A DNA stretch of 64,000 nucleotides, from contig JAVYIN010000006.1 in the NCBI GenBank assembly GCA_035968315.1, positions 122,475 through 186,474 on the forward strand, read 5' to 3'. The translations under genes were made by a program, and so were the position numbers. Positions 53,601-63,700 of the stretch are shown here, one piece after another; position 1 is the first letter of the stretch; each line of letters begins with the position of its first letter. The notes beneath the pieces are model-generated. The model was not told the origin of the DNA. It saw only the letters and a list, made by a program, of their open reading frames with translations, and made no database searches. This DNA is from Nitrospira sp. GTDB taxonomy: Bacteria; Nitrospirota; Nitrospiria; Nitrospirales; Nitrospiraceae.

Positions 53601-54912
53601 CAATGGTGTACACCAGCGTACGATCCTCATAAAGGATCGTACCGGAAGAGGATTCCCGATCGTCCAGATTCAGCGCAATCTTCTCCGCCAAGAACTGCGC
53701 CCGATCCGCGAGATATTGCCCCGTCAACGTGCCAGTGCCGGTTGCGTCATTATAGAGATCCAGTTCGCCAACCTCGTTATGGCGATCATAGTCAGCCTCG
53801 TGAATCACAAAGGGATTCAGTTGAGTCAGTGCATACCGGTAGGCTAACGGATTCAGTCCCTCGGACGCTTGTTCGGCCTTCGCGGCGAGCGCGTCAGCGG
53901 ATTGACTAACGAGGCTTTCGACGACGTACGGGCCAGGAAGAAACTGGCTGGCCACATTATCAATGACTTCGTAGTAAGCATCGCGGTCTTGATCTTCCAG
54001 CGGTGTAGTGTGCGTTACGGCAGCGTTCTCGACCGCCGGCAACTGGAAGAGGCTCTGAAGGGCATCCACCGTCACTTCAAGACTACTCCCCCCAGCCGTC
54101 CCGGCAGCATTCAGAATCCCGGTCAGGTCGTCGATGTTTACCGCAGGAGCAATGGTTGCAAAGAGATTGTACAGCGCCAACGAATCAGTCAGGGTGATGA
54201 TGGAATGGTTGTGGAGGGGATCTCCGGCTTCAATGAACAGTTCCTTCGTCGCCCCGATGTGCTGGCCAAGTCCGGCGATGGGAGAGAGGCCATTGGAGGC
54301 CACGAGGTTGGTAACTTGGCCGATTGGTGCACTCCCTGCGAGTGGATTACTGATACCTAATGCATTGAGCAGGTCGGTAAACGCCCCGCCGAAACCCGGG
54401 GCGTTGTAGGTGTAGACCGAATCGATGCGTGAGGCATAGGCGGGGTCAACTGCTAAGGCTTGCGCGAGGAAGCCACCGAGGGAGTGGCCGGTGACAATCA
54501 GCTTATCAGTGGGCTTAAGAGTCCCGGATCCATAAAGATCGTCTACGTACGCCTTCAACTTGCCATATTGGGGGTTCAGATTCTCCGATCCAAGAATCCC
54601 GATGGAGACGGCGTCGATCAGGAGATCCGCTAGATCATCGGTTCCGCGGATCGAAAGGATCTTCTGAGTTGTTGGAACACCATCAACCATAACCATCACC
54701 GGACTCTCAAACAATGTGGCAGAAAAACCAAACCCGGAAAATGTCCCGCTGACCGATTTCACTGTGTAGGTCGAGGCGAATTGACCAGCGAGCTGGTTGG
54801 AAAATCCTGCACTTGTCAGAGCCCCTATAGCTGGAGATCCGATGCCGAGATCAGCATAGGCCGCCATGGCGGCTTGCGAAAAGTCAAAGTACGTCTTCAC
54901 CGGATCGGCCAT
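47608..54912 (-). CDS. Giant lipase / RTX / cadherin-like secreted protein
   Basis: A 2434-residue protein from ATG 54912 (GAAGGAG upstream). Residues 1-280 are a class-3 lipase-like alpha/beta hydrolase: oxyanion-type SIRGTDD (87-93), nucleophile elbow GHSLGG (142-147, Ser144), and a His in NHSIITLTDSLALY. Then many calcium-binding RTX nonapeptide blocks (GGxGxDxLx) occur around 475-560, 690-1050 and 1500-1720, in alternation with strand-rich modules. Two putative Ig/cadherin-like domains follow (around 1800-1990, NQAPSVANALTDQTVPEDAPLTV and NVNEAPTVAAPLADQ). The last 100 residues, LVLSRQVNDLRLAIHGG ... LTWDQALDQRPQDVQTVLAASWQ, match the right-edge RTX protein and probably carry the secretion signal. 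Likely a type I secreted, Ca-dependent surface or released enzyme. Confidence 0.9.
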   Translation of the reverse strand: MADPVKTYFDFSQAAMAAYADLGIGSPAIGALTSAGFSNQLAGQFASTYTVKSVSGTFSGFGFSATLFESPVMVMVDGVPTTQKILSIRGTDDLADLLIDAVSIGILGSENLNPQYGKLKAYVDDLYGSGTLKPTDKLIVTGHSLGGFLAQALAVDPAYASRIDSVYTYNAPGFGGAFTDLLNALGISNPLAGSAPIGQVTNLVASNGLSPIAGLGQHIGATKELFIEAGDPLHNHSIITLTDSLALYNLFATIAPAVNIDDLTGILNAAGTAGGSSLEVTVDALQSLFQLPAVENAAVTHTTPLEDQDRDAYYEVIDNVASQFLPGPYVVESLVSQSADALAAKAEQASEGLNPLAYRYALTQLNPFVIHEADYDRHNEVGELDLYNDATGTGTLTGQYLADRAQFLAEKIALNLDDRESSSGTILYEDRTLVYTIGTNSVFAADQRFLFGSDASEADLNGGSEEDHLYGGGGSDHLDGQAGRDYLEGNGGTDILLGGAGRDILLGQQGFDRLEGGEDDDRLAGGPDTDELLGDAGLDVYYLQSGGGRDTITDSDGRGVIQVDQRLLVGGIRKPDDAADTYTSLDGRFRYVRAGSTLTIANLQSAGDQIIIENYSPGQLGLRLVDVAAVAAQDNGLPLKTNDSFLFGEIDDTSNVLTLDGLYNFAIDALGGDDYVVAGAGNDSLSGSGGGDTLFGMGGTDFLYGGAEADTLLGGNEADSIHGDEGADTLLGEDGSDWLLGGEGDDDLDGGDGQDFLDAEEGTGYQILSGGVGNDVVIGGAGKDSLYGDERDGSRISEGGDDLLYAGTGSDGGDIQYGLQGDAGSDIVVGADGDDKLLGDGFNNVSIFWDPAYDGQDWLDGGRGNDVLIGGGNDDILAGGIGNDRLIGDYSNIFFALGGSDLLDGGDGADTLVGGMGNDTLYGGADGDVLRGDNESVIGAGSDGGDDFLDGEAGDDNLSGGAGNDVLLGGLGDDSLYGEDGSDYLDGGAGVDILDGGAGFDTIHGGSGNDRLLAGGGTIGSSGEAQAFFAAAIGSEPLAEGAAVAVTAESAGMDQLFGDAGDDYLISGAESLDTGNSLLVGGRGDDTYEIDSLGDVVVEAAGEGRDSVISYLSAYTLLDHFENLSFRGLATSGVGNNLDNVMSGARSLEGLGGNDTLNGVGFLDGGVGDDLLQGRSGFSFFNDDTGQLEYLANTYVFRPGDGRDTIQENDALFNSAYYQNEDRVMFADGIASSDVTWERAGNDLLLHVGVGADQITVTSFYDLRLDRGGYLLTGAYVPPEGSVFTPGGGLPAYVAPSRVELVEFADGIVWNADHFGGPLLGDFRADTYRFGRGSGEVTVLDLDVTQSNIDREQDRILIGAGVLPSEVTLARTNGDDLVLSINGTSDRLTVKSFFRTITVVPPFSFSGYSVAAYRIEQVQFTDGTVWTVSDLFNRLSIFVGTAGADTLFGNPLNNLLQGLGGDDYLSGQGGDDVLDGGEGNDRLYGDAGNDTYLFGRGGGQDILVSVDSSGSDVDVVRLGEDVLPSEVTIQVEGTSNDLVVRINGTSDQVLLDEFLWRADYQIDQLIFGDGTVWDSAMILDRAVGLTLTGTETDNTLRGSVLDDVLIGLGGNDLLVGNEGDDRLFGGLGNDELSGDTGDDTYVFNLGDGIDTIYDETVPGEANRIVFGTGLAAGDLSFVRNEAARTLTIQVGSGGTDRLVLEGFDPTGLDGSLVASMLEFADGSALNLADLFPLNQAPSVANALTDQTVPEDAPLTVEVPANAFADADAGDTLTYNASLADGTALPTWLTFDPATRTFSGTPDDAQVGSLALTVTAIDTGNLSASDTFTLTVQNVNEAPTVAAPLADQQVTQGTPFAFVVQTATWTDEDALHGDTLTYNATRADDSALPSWLTFDPLTRTFSGTPQGPDIGMIEVRVTATDSGALSASNNFALTVLPITGTAGNDSLTGTGGDDVIEGLAGDDTLAGLAGNDLLTGGVGADWLMGGEGDDTVQLSVDGVWGAGYVAKNSGSPGSAGTGQIVSLTGKNRSFDVLQGDAGVDRIVGSAGDDVLALDDAFSPFPGTAGPRVSGVELIDVGDGHDVVDLTSATYGYGDVTLLGGTGDDMLWSNAGNDRLEGGAGNDNLYGGAGVDYLLGGEGNDTLDGAGGADTLVGGLGNDTYLIDTVNDAVSENVNEGTDTVKSSISYALGANLENLTLIGTVAVTGTGNTFNNVLRGNSAANVLTGGAGNDTYVVSMGDTVVENANEGIDTVQSDVSWALGANLEHLTLTGNAAINATGNSAANTLIGNGAANQLAGGAGNDTLKGGLGNDTYVVNRSEGRDVIAENDGTAGNRDLLLYGATINPLDLVLSRQVNDLRLAIHGGTDSVTIQNWYSAPTTAQVETIQAGNGQMLVSAQVDQLIQAMATFSQQTGLTWDQALDQRPQDVQTVLAASWQ

Positions 54913-54927
54913 CGGATGACTCCTTCG

Positions 54928-56736
54928 TTAGATTGGATTTCCTTCTTCATCGATCAAATCCGGGCAACGGGTGCGGAGAAAAGTGTCAGACCAGCGCCTA
55001 GCCTGTATTCTTTTTGCTTTCATGAGTCCTTCCGCAATCCCCAGAAGAACGTTTGTCTTCGCATAGGCATTCTGTTGTTGCCTGGCCCAGGCTAGACCAG
55101 CAGCAACCTCCCCCAGCCTTCCATATACCCTTCCTAGATTTTTGAACATGTCGGTGAACGGACGGCGTTCTTCATTCATTTCCGAAGCGATCTGCGTGGC
55201 AGTGGTTAAATCGCCTTTACGGACAAACATGTCAACAATCGACTCGTAGGCAACACTCAGTGGACCCCCATCTGCCATCTGCTGGAGCGTCTTCCGAGCT
55301 TCTACAAGGTCTCCAGCCGCAGCTTGAACAATTGCAATATGAGCTAGCATCGCCACAGATTTGATCGGATCCGTGGGCAACTTGTTCTTGAGGAGTGTGG
55401 CTTCCTGCGAGAGTTGTTGAAATTTTTCATTGGTTCCAATCGGGTCTCCACTTTCCACGAGCCGCTTGGCGAGATGACGAAGAAAATTTGCCCGTTCAGC
55501 ATCGGTATCGTGCATCTCCGCGTCAATCGCGAGTGCTTTCTCAAAAAATCCAAATCGTGTCGCTAAAACCCTTGCGTTGACATGCCCGCCGGATTGCCGC
55601 AACTGGTCGATGGTGGCAGCTGCCGCATCACGCGCCCCAATTTTCATTTGCCATTTCGCAATATCAGTCAGGGCGCTCACCTGTCCTTCCGGTGAAAGCT
55701 TTCCGGCACCGTTGAGCGCCACCTTGAACGTCTCGATAGCTCCCTTGTGATTGCCTGTCACATCCTGCACCCAAGCAAGGCACGCCAGGTCTAAATGCCC
55801 GGACCCTTCCCGAATAGCCCGCTGAACTGTCTGTTGACTCGCCGCTGCGTCACCCGCCTCGGCCTGTGCTTTGGCGATCCACCTGAGCAGTTCAGGGGGA
55901 TGCCGGTCCCTTCCCTTGGTGGACAAGGCATCGATGGCTTGCCTGAAGGTCTCAGCGCTCGCCGCCTTATCTCCAAGGGTTGCCTGGGCACGGGCAAGGT
56001 ATATCAACGCATGGATATATTCGGCGGTATGCGCAAACTTGGAAGATGGGGTTGCCTTGATGGCCCGGTTGAGCGTCTCACGCGCGTTCAAATCTCCGGC
56101 TTTGACTTGTTCTTCAGCAATGTACGAAAAGATGGCCATGGCCGTCTTTTGGCGCCAGAGTTCCACGCCATCCCTCGGTAACTGCGTCTCGGCAAGCCTC
56201 ATCGCCGCAGGAATATCTCCGGCCTGAACAAGGGCCTCGACTAACAGCAGCAGACTGTCCCCCGTGACCGACTCATTCGCGACTGTGTCCACCGCCTCGT
56301 TCGTGAAGCCGTATCTCGCTTGGGCCAATGCCAGGTTATATTTGAATCCGATATTACTTATCGCGGTGTGTGTTGACGTAATCGTCACATCTCCGGCCTG
56401 CAATTGGGCTTCCTCAATTCGATTCAGCAACCCATCCTTCAGTTTCTCCAACGCTCTACGTCGATGTCGCTCCGTGAGAATCGGAACAGGACTCCGAATG
56501 CCTTCGGCCACCTCTCTGGCCTCTTTGAGAATTGTCCGCGCCTCGATCAGCGCCGCTTCTTTCTCGGACGTGAGCCAGGCCGGCTTGTTCGCTGGGGTTG
56601 CCGCAGCTTGCGCCGATGTGGCAGTCTTCGCCGATGGTGCTGATGCCTCCGTTTCTGTCATGGCGGCGCAGCCTGCACCCACGAACACGCCAAGCGGGGC
56701 CAGGGACAGAACCACCAGCCTCATCTGTTGCTTCAT
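54928..56736 (-). CDS. TPR-like repeat lipoprotein
   Basis: About 602 residues from ATG 56736, overlapping the stop of the 799-residue lipase gene (ATGA). The lipobox is VGAG-Cys22 and a low-complexity Ala/Thr stretch follows. The rest is a chain of about 14 helical pairs with tetratricopeptide-like spacing ([90 protein letters not shown]). Such solenoids bind proteins, so a chaperone-like or scaffold function for the neighbouring secreted lipases is plausible. The giant lipase gene starts 15 bp downstream. Confidence 0.82.
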   Translation of the reverse strand: MKQQMRLVVLSLAPLGVFVGAGCAAMTETEASAPSAKTATSAQAAATPANKPAWLTSEKEAALIEARTILKEAREVAEGIRSPVPILTERHRRRALEKLKDGLLNRIEEAQLQAGDVTITSTHTAISNIGFKYNLALAQARYGFTNEAVDTVANESVTGDSLLLLVEALVQAGDIPAAMRLAETQLPRDGVELWRQKTAMAIFSYIAEEQVKAGDLNARETLNRAIKATPSSKFAHTAEYIHALIYLARAQATLGDKAASAETFRQAIDALSTKGRDRHPPELLRWIAKAQAEAGDAAASQQTVQRAIREGSGHLDLACLAWVQDVTGNHKGAIETFKVALNGAGKLSPEGQVSALTDIAKWQMKIGARDAAAATIDQLRQSGGHVNARVLATRFGFFEKALAIDAEMHDTDAERANFLRHLAKRLVESGDPIGTNEKFQQLSQEATLLKNKLPTDPIKSVAMLAHIAIVQAAAGDLVEARKTLQQMADGGPLSVAYESIVDMFVRKGDLTTATQIASEMNEERRPFTDMFKNLGRVYGRLGEVAAGLAWARQQQNAYAKTNVLLGIAEGLMKAKRIQARRWSDTFLRTRCPDLIDEEGNPI

Positions 56737-59132
56737 GCCGCGCTCCTTTCCATCACCCATGTCTTTTTGACATGCCCCGCGCTTGCCCGAACCAACTGCA
56801 TCCCCAACTGGCCATTGGTGAAACTCTTGATCGTCAGCGGCCCGGACCCGGTCACCACCAGATCATTCGTCCCGCTCTTCGTGAACGTGAGCGTTCCGTC
56901 GGCGCTGTGAAAAGCATTGGCCAAATCCCCGGCCCGATGCAGTGCTCCACCCAAGACGCGCCCATCGAACTTCACCACCCCTTTGCCGTCGGAATCCGTG
57001 ATCGTATCGGCCCCGTCAACGGCGCGGATTATGTAGGTATCGAACCCCTCGCCCCCTTGCAGGATATCGTTATCGAGGCCCCCATCGAGCCGATCGCTCC
57101 CACTGCCACCTTCGAGCAGGTCATTCCCAGCGCCGCCTAACAGCGTATCGATGCCGGCGCCGCCGTCGAGCTGATCCCCTCCCCCATTGCCGATGAGCAG
57201 ATCGACCCCGCTACCGCCATAGAGATGGTCATCCTTGCCCCCCGACTCAAAGCGCTCATCCGCATCGGAGCCAAAGAGAAATTGCCGGATGGTCGAAGGA
57301 TCATCCGTAGTCGCAATCTCGTAGGTCTGACTAGCGTCAAAGAAGTAGCTATTTCCTTTCGAGAGCTCCTCGTCCTTCAAATTGAGCTGGACTTTTTCAC
57401 CGAGAAATCGCGCCCGGTCTGTCAGATACTGCTTGGTTACTGTACCGTTGCCGGTGACATCGCTGTAGAGATCCAACTCGCCTGCCGCATTGTGAGCTTC
57501 GTAGAGCACATCTGTCACAAGATCATCATCGGCCCAGAGTGCAAACGGGTTCAATTCTTTCAACGCATACCGATAAGCCAGCCCTTGGGCCGTCTCCGTT
57601 TGCGCAATGTTTTCTAGGCTAGTCGCCTCACTGCTTTGCAAAAGCGCCACATCCGTCAAGTCTGCAAGCGTGAATATCACGCCAGCATCCTGCCAGTCCT
57701 GCACGGCCTCTTGGATCGCTGCCATAGCGGTGTACATCTCGTTACGATTAGCTAAATTCCCAAACCCGCCCACCTGAGAATCGACGGGCAACGGATAGGG
57801 ATCTTGGAGCGTGGGGCCAAGAAACAGTTTGCGAAAGGCATCCACCGTTTTCTCCAGCGAATCACCTTCGACGACGTCCGGGGTATTCAGGGGCGCAACT
57901 TCCTCCGCCTTTGCATTAGATGCCGCGCTAATCAAAAGTTCGGAGCTTGCCTGCCCATAGCGTGAATCGATCGTCTGAATGAGGGCCTGAACGGCAAGAG
58001 AATCCACGATGAGGGTAATCGAATGGGTGTTGCCAAAGTCCCACTGATCTTGGAAGAGAGGGACCCCTTCAATCTGCGGTTGCCCCTCAATCAAAATCGA
58101 CTGTCCCCCGGCCGCATGAACACCTGAATTCGCGACTACGTTGAGGTCACCAGTAGCCGCCAAACCATAGAGGGTTGTGATTTTGGCAAACGGCCCCAAC
58201 GATTTCGGTTCGCCCAATAAATTCGTCGTCAATTCGATACTGGCGGTTCCTTCGGTATCAAATTGCGCCAACGTGGCCGCCTTCGCCCACTGATAGCGAG
58301 GGTCGGAGTAGAAGTTCGCCGCTCCTTGGTCAAACGGATCCCACCCGGGATCAGCCGCGTGACTAGCGCTTGCTGCCTCGTAGATCGGATTGTCTCGCGA
58401 GAAGGTTGCGTTCGCCGCATCGGGATCGCTCAATACCTGGCGAAAATAGCTCAGCATCGCCTGGATGCGTGCCTCTTCTGCGGCCAAGCTTGCACCCGCC
58501 CCATTCACATGGCCACGGCCAGCCCCGTTGAAGATGTACGTGTGCGCAACTTCTGTTTCATGCAGCTCAGTAAAGACTGTCGCCAAATGCCCGCCCAGCG
58601 AGTAGCCGGTAACATTGAGCTGATGTGAGGGATCAGCAAAATACGCCTGCAGCTCGGCGTCGATTGTTCCATCCGACTTGACCCCTTGCTTCAGCCGAGC
58701 AAAATACTCTTCCATTGCCGTGAGTTGACCAAAGGCAAACCCGTACAGCCCGATATCGGCATCAGCCTGGAATGCATCGCGCTCCTTATCTCCGCCTTCC
58801 GCAGCTAGCTTGAATTCCGTGCTCCGGAACGAGAGCGTGTACTCGCTAGTCGTTCTATTTCGCATCAAGGTCGCGGAAAACCCGCTCGCGTCATTGGCAT
58901 GGTGATCGATGATGTCGTAGCTATTTAGAAAGCGATCAGCCTGCACATTCGTAAATCGGGTCTTGCCGGGCAACTCGCCATTCGCATCTGGCTGGACAAA
59001 CCGCGTGTCATTATTGCCATCTAACAAAATCTCGCGAAGAGGCCGTCCGAATAGGAGCTGATCAAGATACGACTCTGCCGCCATTTGTTGCAGGGCAAAC
59101 TTCAACCAAGTCGAAATATTACTTTGACTCAT
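56733..59132 (-). CDS. Lipase/RTX protein, shorter paralogue of the giant gene
   Basis: A 799-residue protein. Residues 85-400 resemble the same lipase-type fold: SFRSTE (101-106), elbow GYSLGG (176-181, Ser178), and [15 protein letters not shown] near residue 370 for the His. RTX repeats occur at about 640-720 ([41 protein letters not shown]), then a short tail ending [21 protein letters not shown]. It aligns along the first third of the 2434-residue protein but stops before the large repeat region and lacks the shared C-terminal tail, so it either uses another signal or is exported differently. It overlaps the upstream gene stop by 14 bp. Confidence 0.87.
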   Translation of the reverse strand: MSQSNISTWLKFALQQMAAESYLDQLLFGRPLREILLDGNNDTRFVQPDANGELPGKTRFTNVQADRFLNSYDIIDHHANDASGFSATLMRNRTTSEYTLSFRSTEFKLAAEGGDKERDAFQADADIGLYGFAFGQLTAMEEYFARLKQGVKSDGTIDAELQAYFADPSHQLNVTGYSLGGHLATVFTELHETEVAHTYIFNGAGRGHVNGAGASLAAEEARIQAMLSYFRQVLSDPDAANATFSRDNPIYEAASASHAADPGWDPFDQGAANFYSDPRYQWAKAATLAQFDTEGTASIELTTNLLGEPKSLGPFAKITTLYGLAATGDLNVVANSGVHAAGGQSILIEGQPQIEGVPLFQDQWDFGNTHSITLIVDSLAVQALIQTIDSRYGQASSELLISAASNAKAEEVAPLNTPDVVEGDSLEKTVDAFRKLFLGPTLQDPYPLPVDSQVGGFGNLANRNEMYTAMAAIQEAVQDWQDAGVIFTLADLTDVALLQSSEATSLENIAQTETAQGLAYRYALKELNPFALWADDDLVTDVLYEAHNAAGELDLYSDVTGNGTVTKQYLTDRARFLGEKVQLNLKDEELSKGNSYFFDASQTYEIATTDDPSTIRQFLFGSDADERFESGGKDDHLYGGSGVDLLIGNGGGDQLDGGAGIDTLLGGAGNDLLEGGSGSDRLDGGLDNDILQGGEGFDTYIIRAVDGADTITDSDGKGVVKFDGRVLGGALHRAGDLANAFHSADGTLTFTKSGTNDLVVTGSGPLTIKSFTNGQLGMQLVRASAGHVKKTWVMERSAA

Positions 59133-60075
59133 TTTCCCTCTCCTGCGTTACCAGCGCTGGTTTCAATACCTGGTTAATGAATTGCGCGTCGGTCTTGAGC
59201 GACCCCTTTGAACACTTTTGAGCTGCGAGCCACCACACTCCGGTCATGTTTCGCATATAGCCGCTACGGACAAAACCTCGCCTGACTGCGAGCACCTCGT
59301 TGGTTTGGATGTCAAGGATGATGAGTTCCCCCCCCGCAATTCCAAGTTCTCGATCATGCGGACGAGTAATCCCACGCCAGGTGTAGCCGTATCGGCTCTG
59401 AGGAGAAGAAACGCTTTCCTCTGCCACGATATAAGGAACACGTATGAATCGGCCGTTAGCCGCAGTTTGATAATCTCGACCTGGATACGCCTTTTCATCT
59501 CGATAAAAGCGTCGGTATTTCATTCCCTCTTTCGTCTTCGCACCCTTGGACAACGGGGTCTCGATAAACTGATACTTGCCTATGGCAGGTTGGACAAAGT
59601 ATTCTTCAGGGTGATCTCGGACTCCTACCGAATGCCCATAAGGATCTTCCATCGCATACAGATGTTCGAGTTCGTAGTCTGTGGGATTTCCCCGAAGTCG
59701 TAGTTGGATCAGTCCATGGACATTCTCCACCGTCTTGTAGATGAACTCCCCGGCTTCGGTCTTACAGAGATGGTCGAAGTATTCTTGGGAGGTCATGCCC
59801 GGCTTGTAGCCACTGTCTTCTGGAAGGGGATTCGGAATCTTGATGGAGTGGGCGAAGCGGCCTTCTTCCGTGGCAAACGGATCGGCAGGCTTGAGCTTCA
59901 GAATATCGCAGGCGGTGTCGTTCAGTTTGAGTTTCGCCCTAGCGCACGTGTCCGCAAACTTCTTCATCTCCCGATCAAACCGCTCGCCTGGCGTCTCAGC
60001 GAATGAGACACACCCGATTTCCCCAATCAGCACAAGACTCAGCCCGATCCCGACGATTACTCTAACCACGTTCAT
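59119..60075 (-). CDS. Hypothetical exported protein (probable lipoprotein)
   Basis: About 318 residues from ATG 60075 (GAGGAG upstream). The signal segment (about 4-21) ends in IGEIGC, a lipobox-like site with Cys22. The mature part contains Cys44, Cys54, Cys97 and another pair near the C-terminus (A-Q-K-C-S-K), and the pattern [19 protein letters not shown]. No family is recognised. It lies in the operon with the lipase genes and its stop overlaps the start of the 799-residue lipase gene, so a shared function is likely but unknown. Confidence 0.65.
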   Translation of the reverse strand: MNVVRVIVGIGLSLVLIGEIGCVSFAETPGERFDREMKKFADTCARAKLKLNDTACDILKLKPADPFATEEGRFAHSIKIPNPLPEDSGYKPGMTSQEYFDHLCKTEAGEFIYKTVENVHGLIQLRLRGNPTDYELEHLYAMEDPYGHSVGVRDHPEEYFVQPAIGKYQFIETPLSKGAKTKEGMKYRRFYRDEKAYPGRDYQTAANGRFIRVPYIVAEESVSSPQSRYGYTWRGITRPHDRELGIAGGELIILDIQTNEVLAVRRGFVRSGYMRNMTGVWWLAAQKCSKGSLKTDAQFINQVLKPALVTQERENESK

Positions 60076-60088
60076 GTGACGCTCCTCT

Positions 60089-60412
60089 TCAGCCTTTCGC
60101 CTTCCCCTGCCGCGCATCCCTCATACTCACCAACACCTGTTGAATCTGCTGATGCAATCGCGCCAGCACATCCACACCCATCGCCACGCGGGTGACGAGG
60201 TGGCCTTCCAACCCCTTCGGCGCAGCCTTGCCGTCCTTCGCCGTCTTCGCAATGGCCCCGAGCAACGCCGGCTCGATGAACCCGAAGTCCACATACGCAA
60301 TCCCCTGCGCCACACCGACGTTGGTATAGTTCGTCGCTTTCGGATACGCCGTCGACTCACTCGGCTTCAGACGGACATTCAATGGAATGGTCTTCTCTTT
60401 CGATTCACTCAT
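60089..60412 (-). CDS. Small hypothetical protein (DUF3467-like)
   Basis: A 107-residue protein from ATG 60412 with AAGGAG nine bases upstream. The middle segment Y-T-N-V-G-V-A-Q-G-I-A-Y-V-D-F-G-F resembles DUF3467-type proteins, but the match is only by eye. No signal peptide or membrane segment. It is the first gene of the five-gene lipase operon and has its own sigma-70-like promoter about 110 bp upstream. Confidence 0.55.
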   Translation of the reverse strand: MSESKEKTIPLNVRLKPSESTAYPKATNYTNVGVAQGIAYVDFGFIEPALLGAIAKTAKDGKAAPKGLEGHLVTRVAMGVDVLARLHQQIQQVLVSMRDARQGKAKG

Positions 60413-60521
60413 AGCCAACTACTCCTTCTGTTTCCCTTGCCCGGCTGAGCGAGACGGCCAGGCCCAACGATGGATGACTGAATTACCCGCAATACATCTC
60501 ATTCCTAACCAGCCGCGCCGG

Positions 60522-60550
60522 ACAATACGCCCCCTCCACCCTTTCGTCAA
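60522..60550 (-). promoter_or_regulatory. Sigma-70-type promoter of the lipase operon
   Basis: Minus strand TTGACG, 17-base spacer, TATTGT. The predicted transcription start is near 60515, leaving about 100 bases before the DUF3467-like ATG at 60412. It matches the housekeeping consensus at eight or nine of twelve positions. Confidence 0.6.
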
Positions 60551-60675
60551 CCCCTCCGAAAGGAGGTATTAATGGATGCATTAAATAGGATCGATGGATG
60601 ATAGATCGGGCGTCAGAGACTAGAGCATTCCATGGACCGCACGGCGCGGGCGAGCATGCCGCCGGAAGCGAACAC

Positions 60676-60709
60676 AAAAAAGGGGAGCCTACCTTGCGGA
60701 AGACTCCCC
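60676..60709 (-). terminator. Rho-independent terminator of the right-edge RTX gene
   Basis: Minus strand GGGGAG-loop-CTCCCC followed by TTTTTT, a clear intrinsic terminator 25 bp after the RTX gene stop (60735). It separates that gene from the promoter of the lipase operon. Confidence 0.85.
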
Positions 60710-60734
60710 CTAACTCCCTGCGCAGACTCGCCGG

Positions 60735-63700
60735 CTACTGCCAGCTCGCTGCCAGCACCGTCTGCACATCCTGCGGCCGCTGATCGATGGCTTGATCCCA
60801 GGTGAGACCGGTCTGTTGGCTGAACGTGGCCATAGCCTGGATGAGCTGGTCCACTTGGCTATTGAGCAGCGTCTGCCCATCACCGGCCTGGATCGTCTCC
60901 GTTTGATTCGATGTGCTGGTATACCAATTTTGGATGGTCACATAGTCTGTCGAACCATGGATCGCCAGGCGCAAATCGTTGGCCTGACGGCTGATGACGA
61001 GATCGAGCGGATTGATACCCGCGTCATACAGAACTTTGTCCGCCGATCCGCCGCTGTCTTGCAGAAGATCCTGCCCGTCGCCACGGCCAAAGAGATAAGT
61101 ATCGTTGCCGCTGCCGCCATTGACGGTGTCGTTGCCTGCGCCGCCACGTAACGTATCAGCTCCTGCAGCCGCGCTCAGCACATTGGCGGCGCTGTTGCCG
61201 ATCATCACATTCGCCGAGCCGTTTCCGCTGCCATTAATGGCAGCAGTTCCGAGAAGTGTGAGATTTTCGAGGTTTGCCCCCAAGGTCCACGAGACGGAAC
61301 TCTGGACCGTATCGATGCCATTGTTGTTCGATTCGACCACCGTATCGCCAACGCCCACCACGTAGATGTCGTTCCCTGCTCCACCGGCCATCGTGTTCGC
61401 AGACTCGTTGCCCACAAGGATGTTATTGAGAGCATTGCCGGTCCCGTTGATGGCTGCGTTACCCGTCAAGGTCAGATTTTCGACATTGGCACCCAGCGTA
61501 TAGGTCAAGGCGCTCTGCACGGTGTCGATCCCGCCGCCGGCCGCTTCCACCACCGTGTCGCCTGCGCCGATGACATAGGTGTCATTCCCCGCGACGCCGG
61601 TCAGCACGTTGGCCCCGCTGTTGCCGATTAACACATTGTCCAGCGCATTGCCGGTGCCGTTGATGGCCGCCGTGCCGGTCAGCGCGAGATTCTCGACATT
61701 AGCCCCGAGCGTGTAGGTGATCGAAGACTGGACGCTATCGGCCCCTTCATTCGCGTTCTCAACCACGAGATCACCTGTACTCTCGACAATATACACATCG
61801 TTGCCCTGCCCCCCGGTCATGGTATCGCCACCGGCACCACCGTCGATGAGGTTGTCGGCGCTGTTTCCGGTGAGCACATTGGCCAAACTGTTCCCGGTCG
61901 CACTACTGACGGCCGTTCCTGTCAGCGTGAGATTCTCGACATTCGCGCCAAGGGTGAACGACACCGAACTCTGGACGGTGTCAATGCCCTCATTGGCATT
62001 CTCGACCACGCTGTCTCCCGCCCCGACCACATAGGTATCGTTGCCCGCCCCCCCTGTGAGCCTGTTGACCCCGCTATTGCCAACGAGGACGTTATCCAAC
62101 CAATTGCCTGTCCCGTTGATCCACGCGCTCCCGGTGAGCGTGAGATTCTCGACATTGGAGCCTAAGGCATACGTCACGGACGACTGCACTGTGTCGATGC
62201 CTTCACCGACATTTTCAACGACGACATCGCTGACATTGTCGACGACGTAGGTATCGTTCCCCTCACCGCCGGCCATCGTGTCGGCCCCAGCGCCGCCATC
62301 CAATATATTATCGCCGCTGTTGCCGGCGAGGCCATTGTCCAGAGCGTTCCCCGTCCCGTTGATCGATGCCGCTCCAGTGAGCGCGAGACTTTCCACGTTC
62401 GCCCCGAGCGTGAAGGACACGCCACTCTGAACGGTATCTGTCCCTTCGTTCACGTTTTCGACGACGGTGTCGCCTGCCCCGACAATGTAGGTGTCGTTCC
62501 CCGCGCCGCCCGTCAGCACGTTCCCCGCGCTGTTACCGGCAAGCACATTGTCCAACACATTGCCGGTGCCGTTGATGGCTGCGCTGCCAGTCAGCGTCAG
62601 GTTCTCGACATTGTCCCCCAATACATACGCCACCGACGATTGGACCGTGTCGATGCCTTCGTTCAAGTTTTCGGTAACCCCGTCACCGAGACTCTCCACG
62701 AGGTAGGTATCGTTGCCGGCCCCTCCCTGCATGGTATCGTTACCGAGACTGCCATCCAGCAGATTGTCACCACTATTGCCGATCAGCTTGTTGTCCGTGA
62801 AACTGCCGGTCGCATTGATCAAGCTGCTGCCCGTCAGCACGACCGTTTCCACCTCAGCATCGTTAGAGAGCACGAAATTCACCGAGGCCTCGACGGTATC
62901 ATTCCCTCCTCCGGCAAACTCAACAACCAGATCCCCGGCATCGTCCACGATAAACGTATCGTCACCGGCGCCACCATCCATCACGTCAGCTCCAGCTCCA
63001 CCGTCCAACGTGTCATTGCCCGCTTGGCCATAGAGGAAATCGGGGCCGCCCAACCCGCTGATGGTGTCGCCCAGCTCGCTGCCAAACAGAGAGTCGTTGC
63101 CCTCGGTCCCCGTCAGCTGGCTCTCCAGCCGTGCCAGCACCGCCGGCGCGTCCCACACCGTCCCGTCCGCAAACCGGATCTGCTCGATCTGTCCGTTCGG
63201 GTCAAACCAGTTCTGCAGCGTCAGCGTGTCCATCGTCCCCGCGATGTGCAGCGTGAGCGCGCTGGCATTCACGCCCAGGTCCCGCGTGATCGTCACCTCC
63301 GCCGGCGTCGCCCCCTGCACTTCCACCGCATCAAGGCCGCCCTGCCCCGCATCAAAATCCCCCACGGTGTCCTGGCCGCTGCCCACGCCCCAGCGATAGG
63401 TGTCGCTGCCGCCCTGGTAGTCCGACAGCCAATCCGTCCCTGCCCCGCCCTCCAGCACGTCGTTGCCCTGGCCGCCATCCAGCGAGTCATCGCCCGCCCC
63501 GCCCAGCAGCACATCATCACCTTCATTCCCATAGAGGGAATCGTTCCCTCCAAGGCCTTGCAGGTAATTAGATTCTGCGCTCCCCCATAAATAATCGGTT
63601 CCGTCTGATCCGATCTGCGACTGCTGTAATCTCGCCTGGATCGCTGAGGCATCCCACAGGGTACCATCGGCAAACTGGATCTGCTCAATGGAATTGAAGT

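Noticed and set aside
60571..60600. Plus-strand AAAGGAGG followed by a 9-codon ATG frame
   Set aside because: Too short, and the sequence is explained by the hairpin and the upstream part of the minus-strand promoter.
61130..62960. Repeated units considered as a CRISPR array
   Set aside because: Units are in frame, long (215-270 bp) and encode RTX protein; no short repeats with unique spacers.
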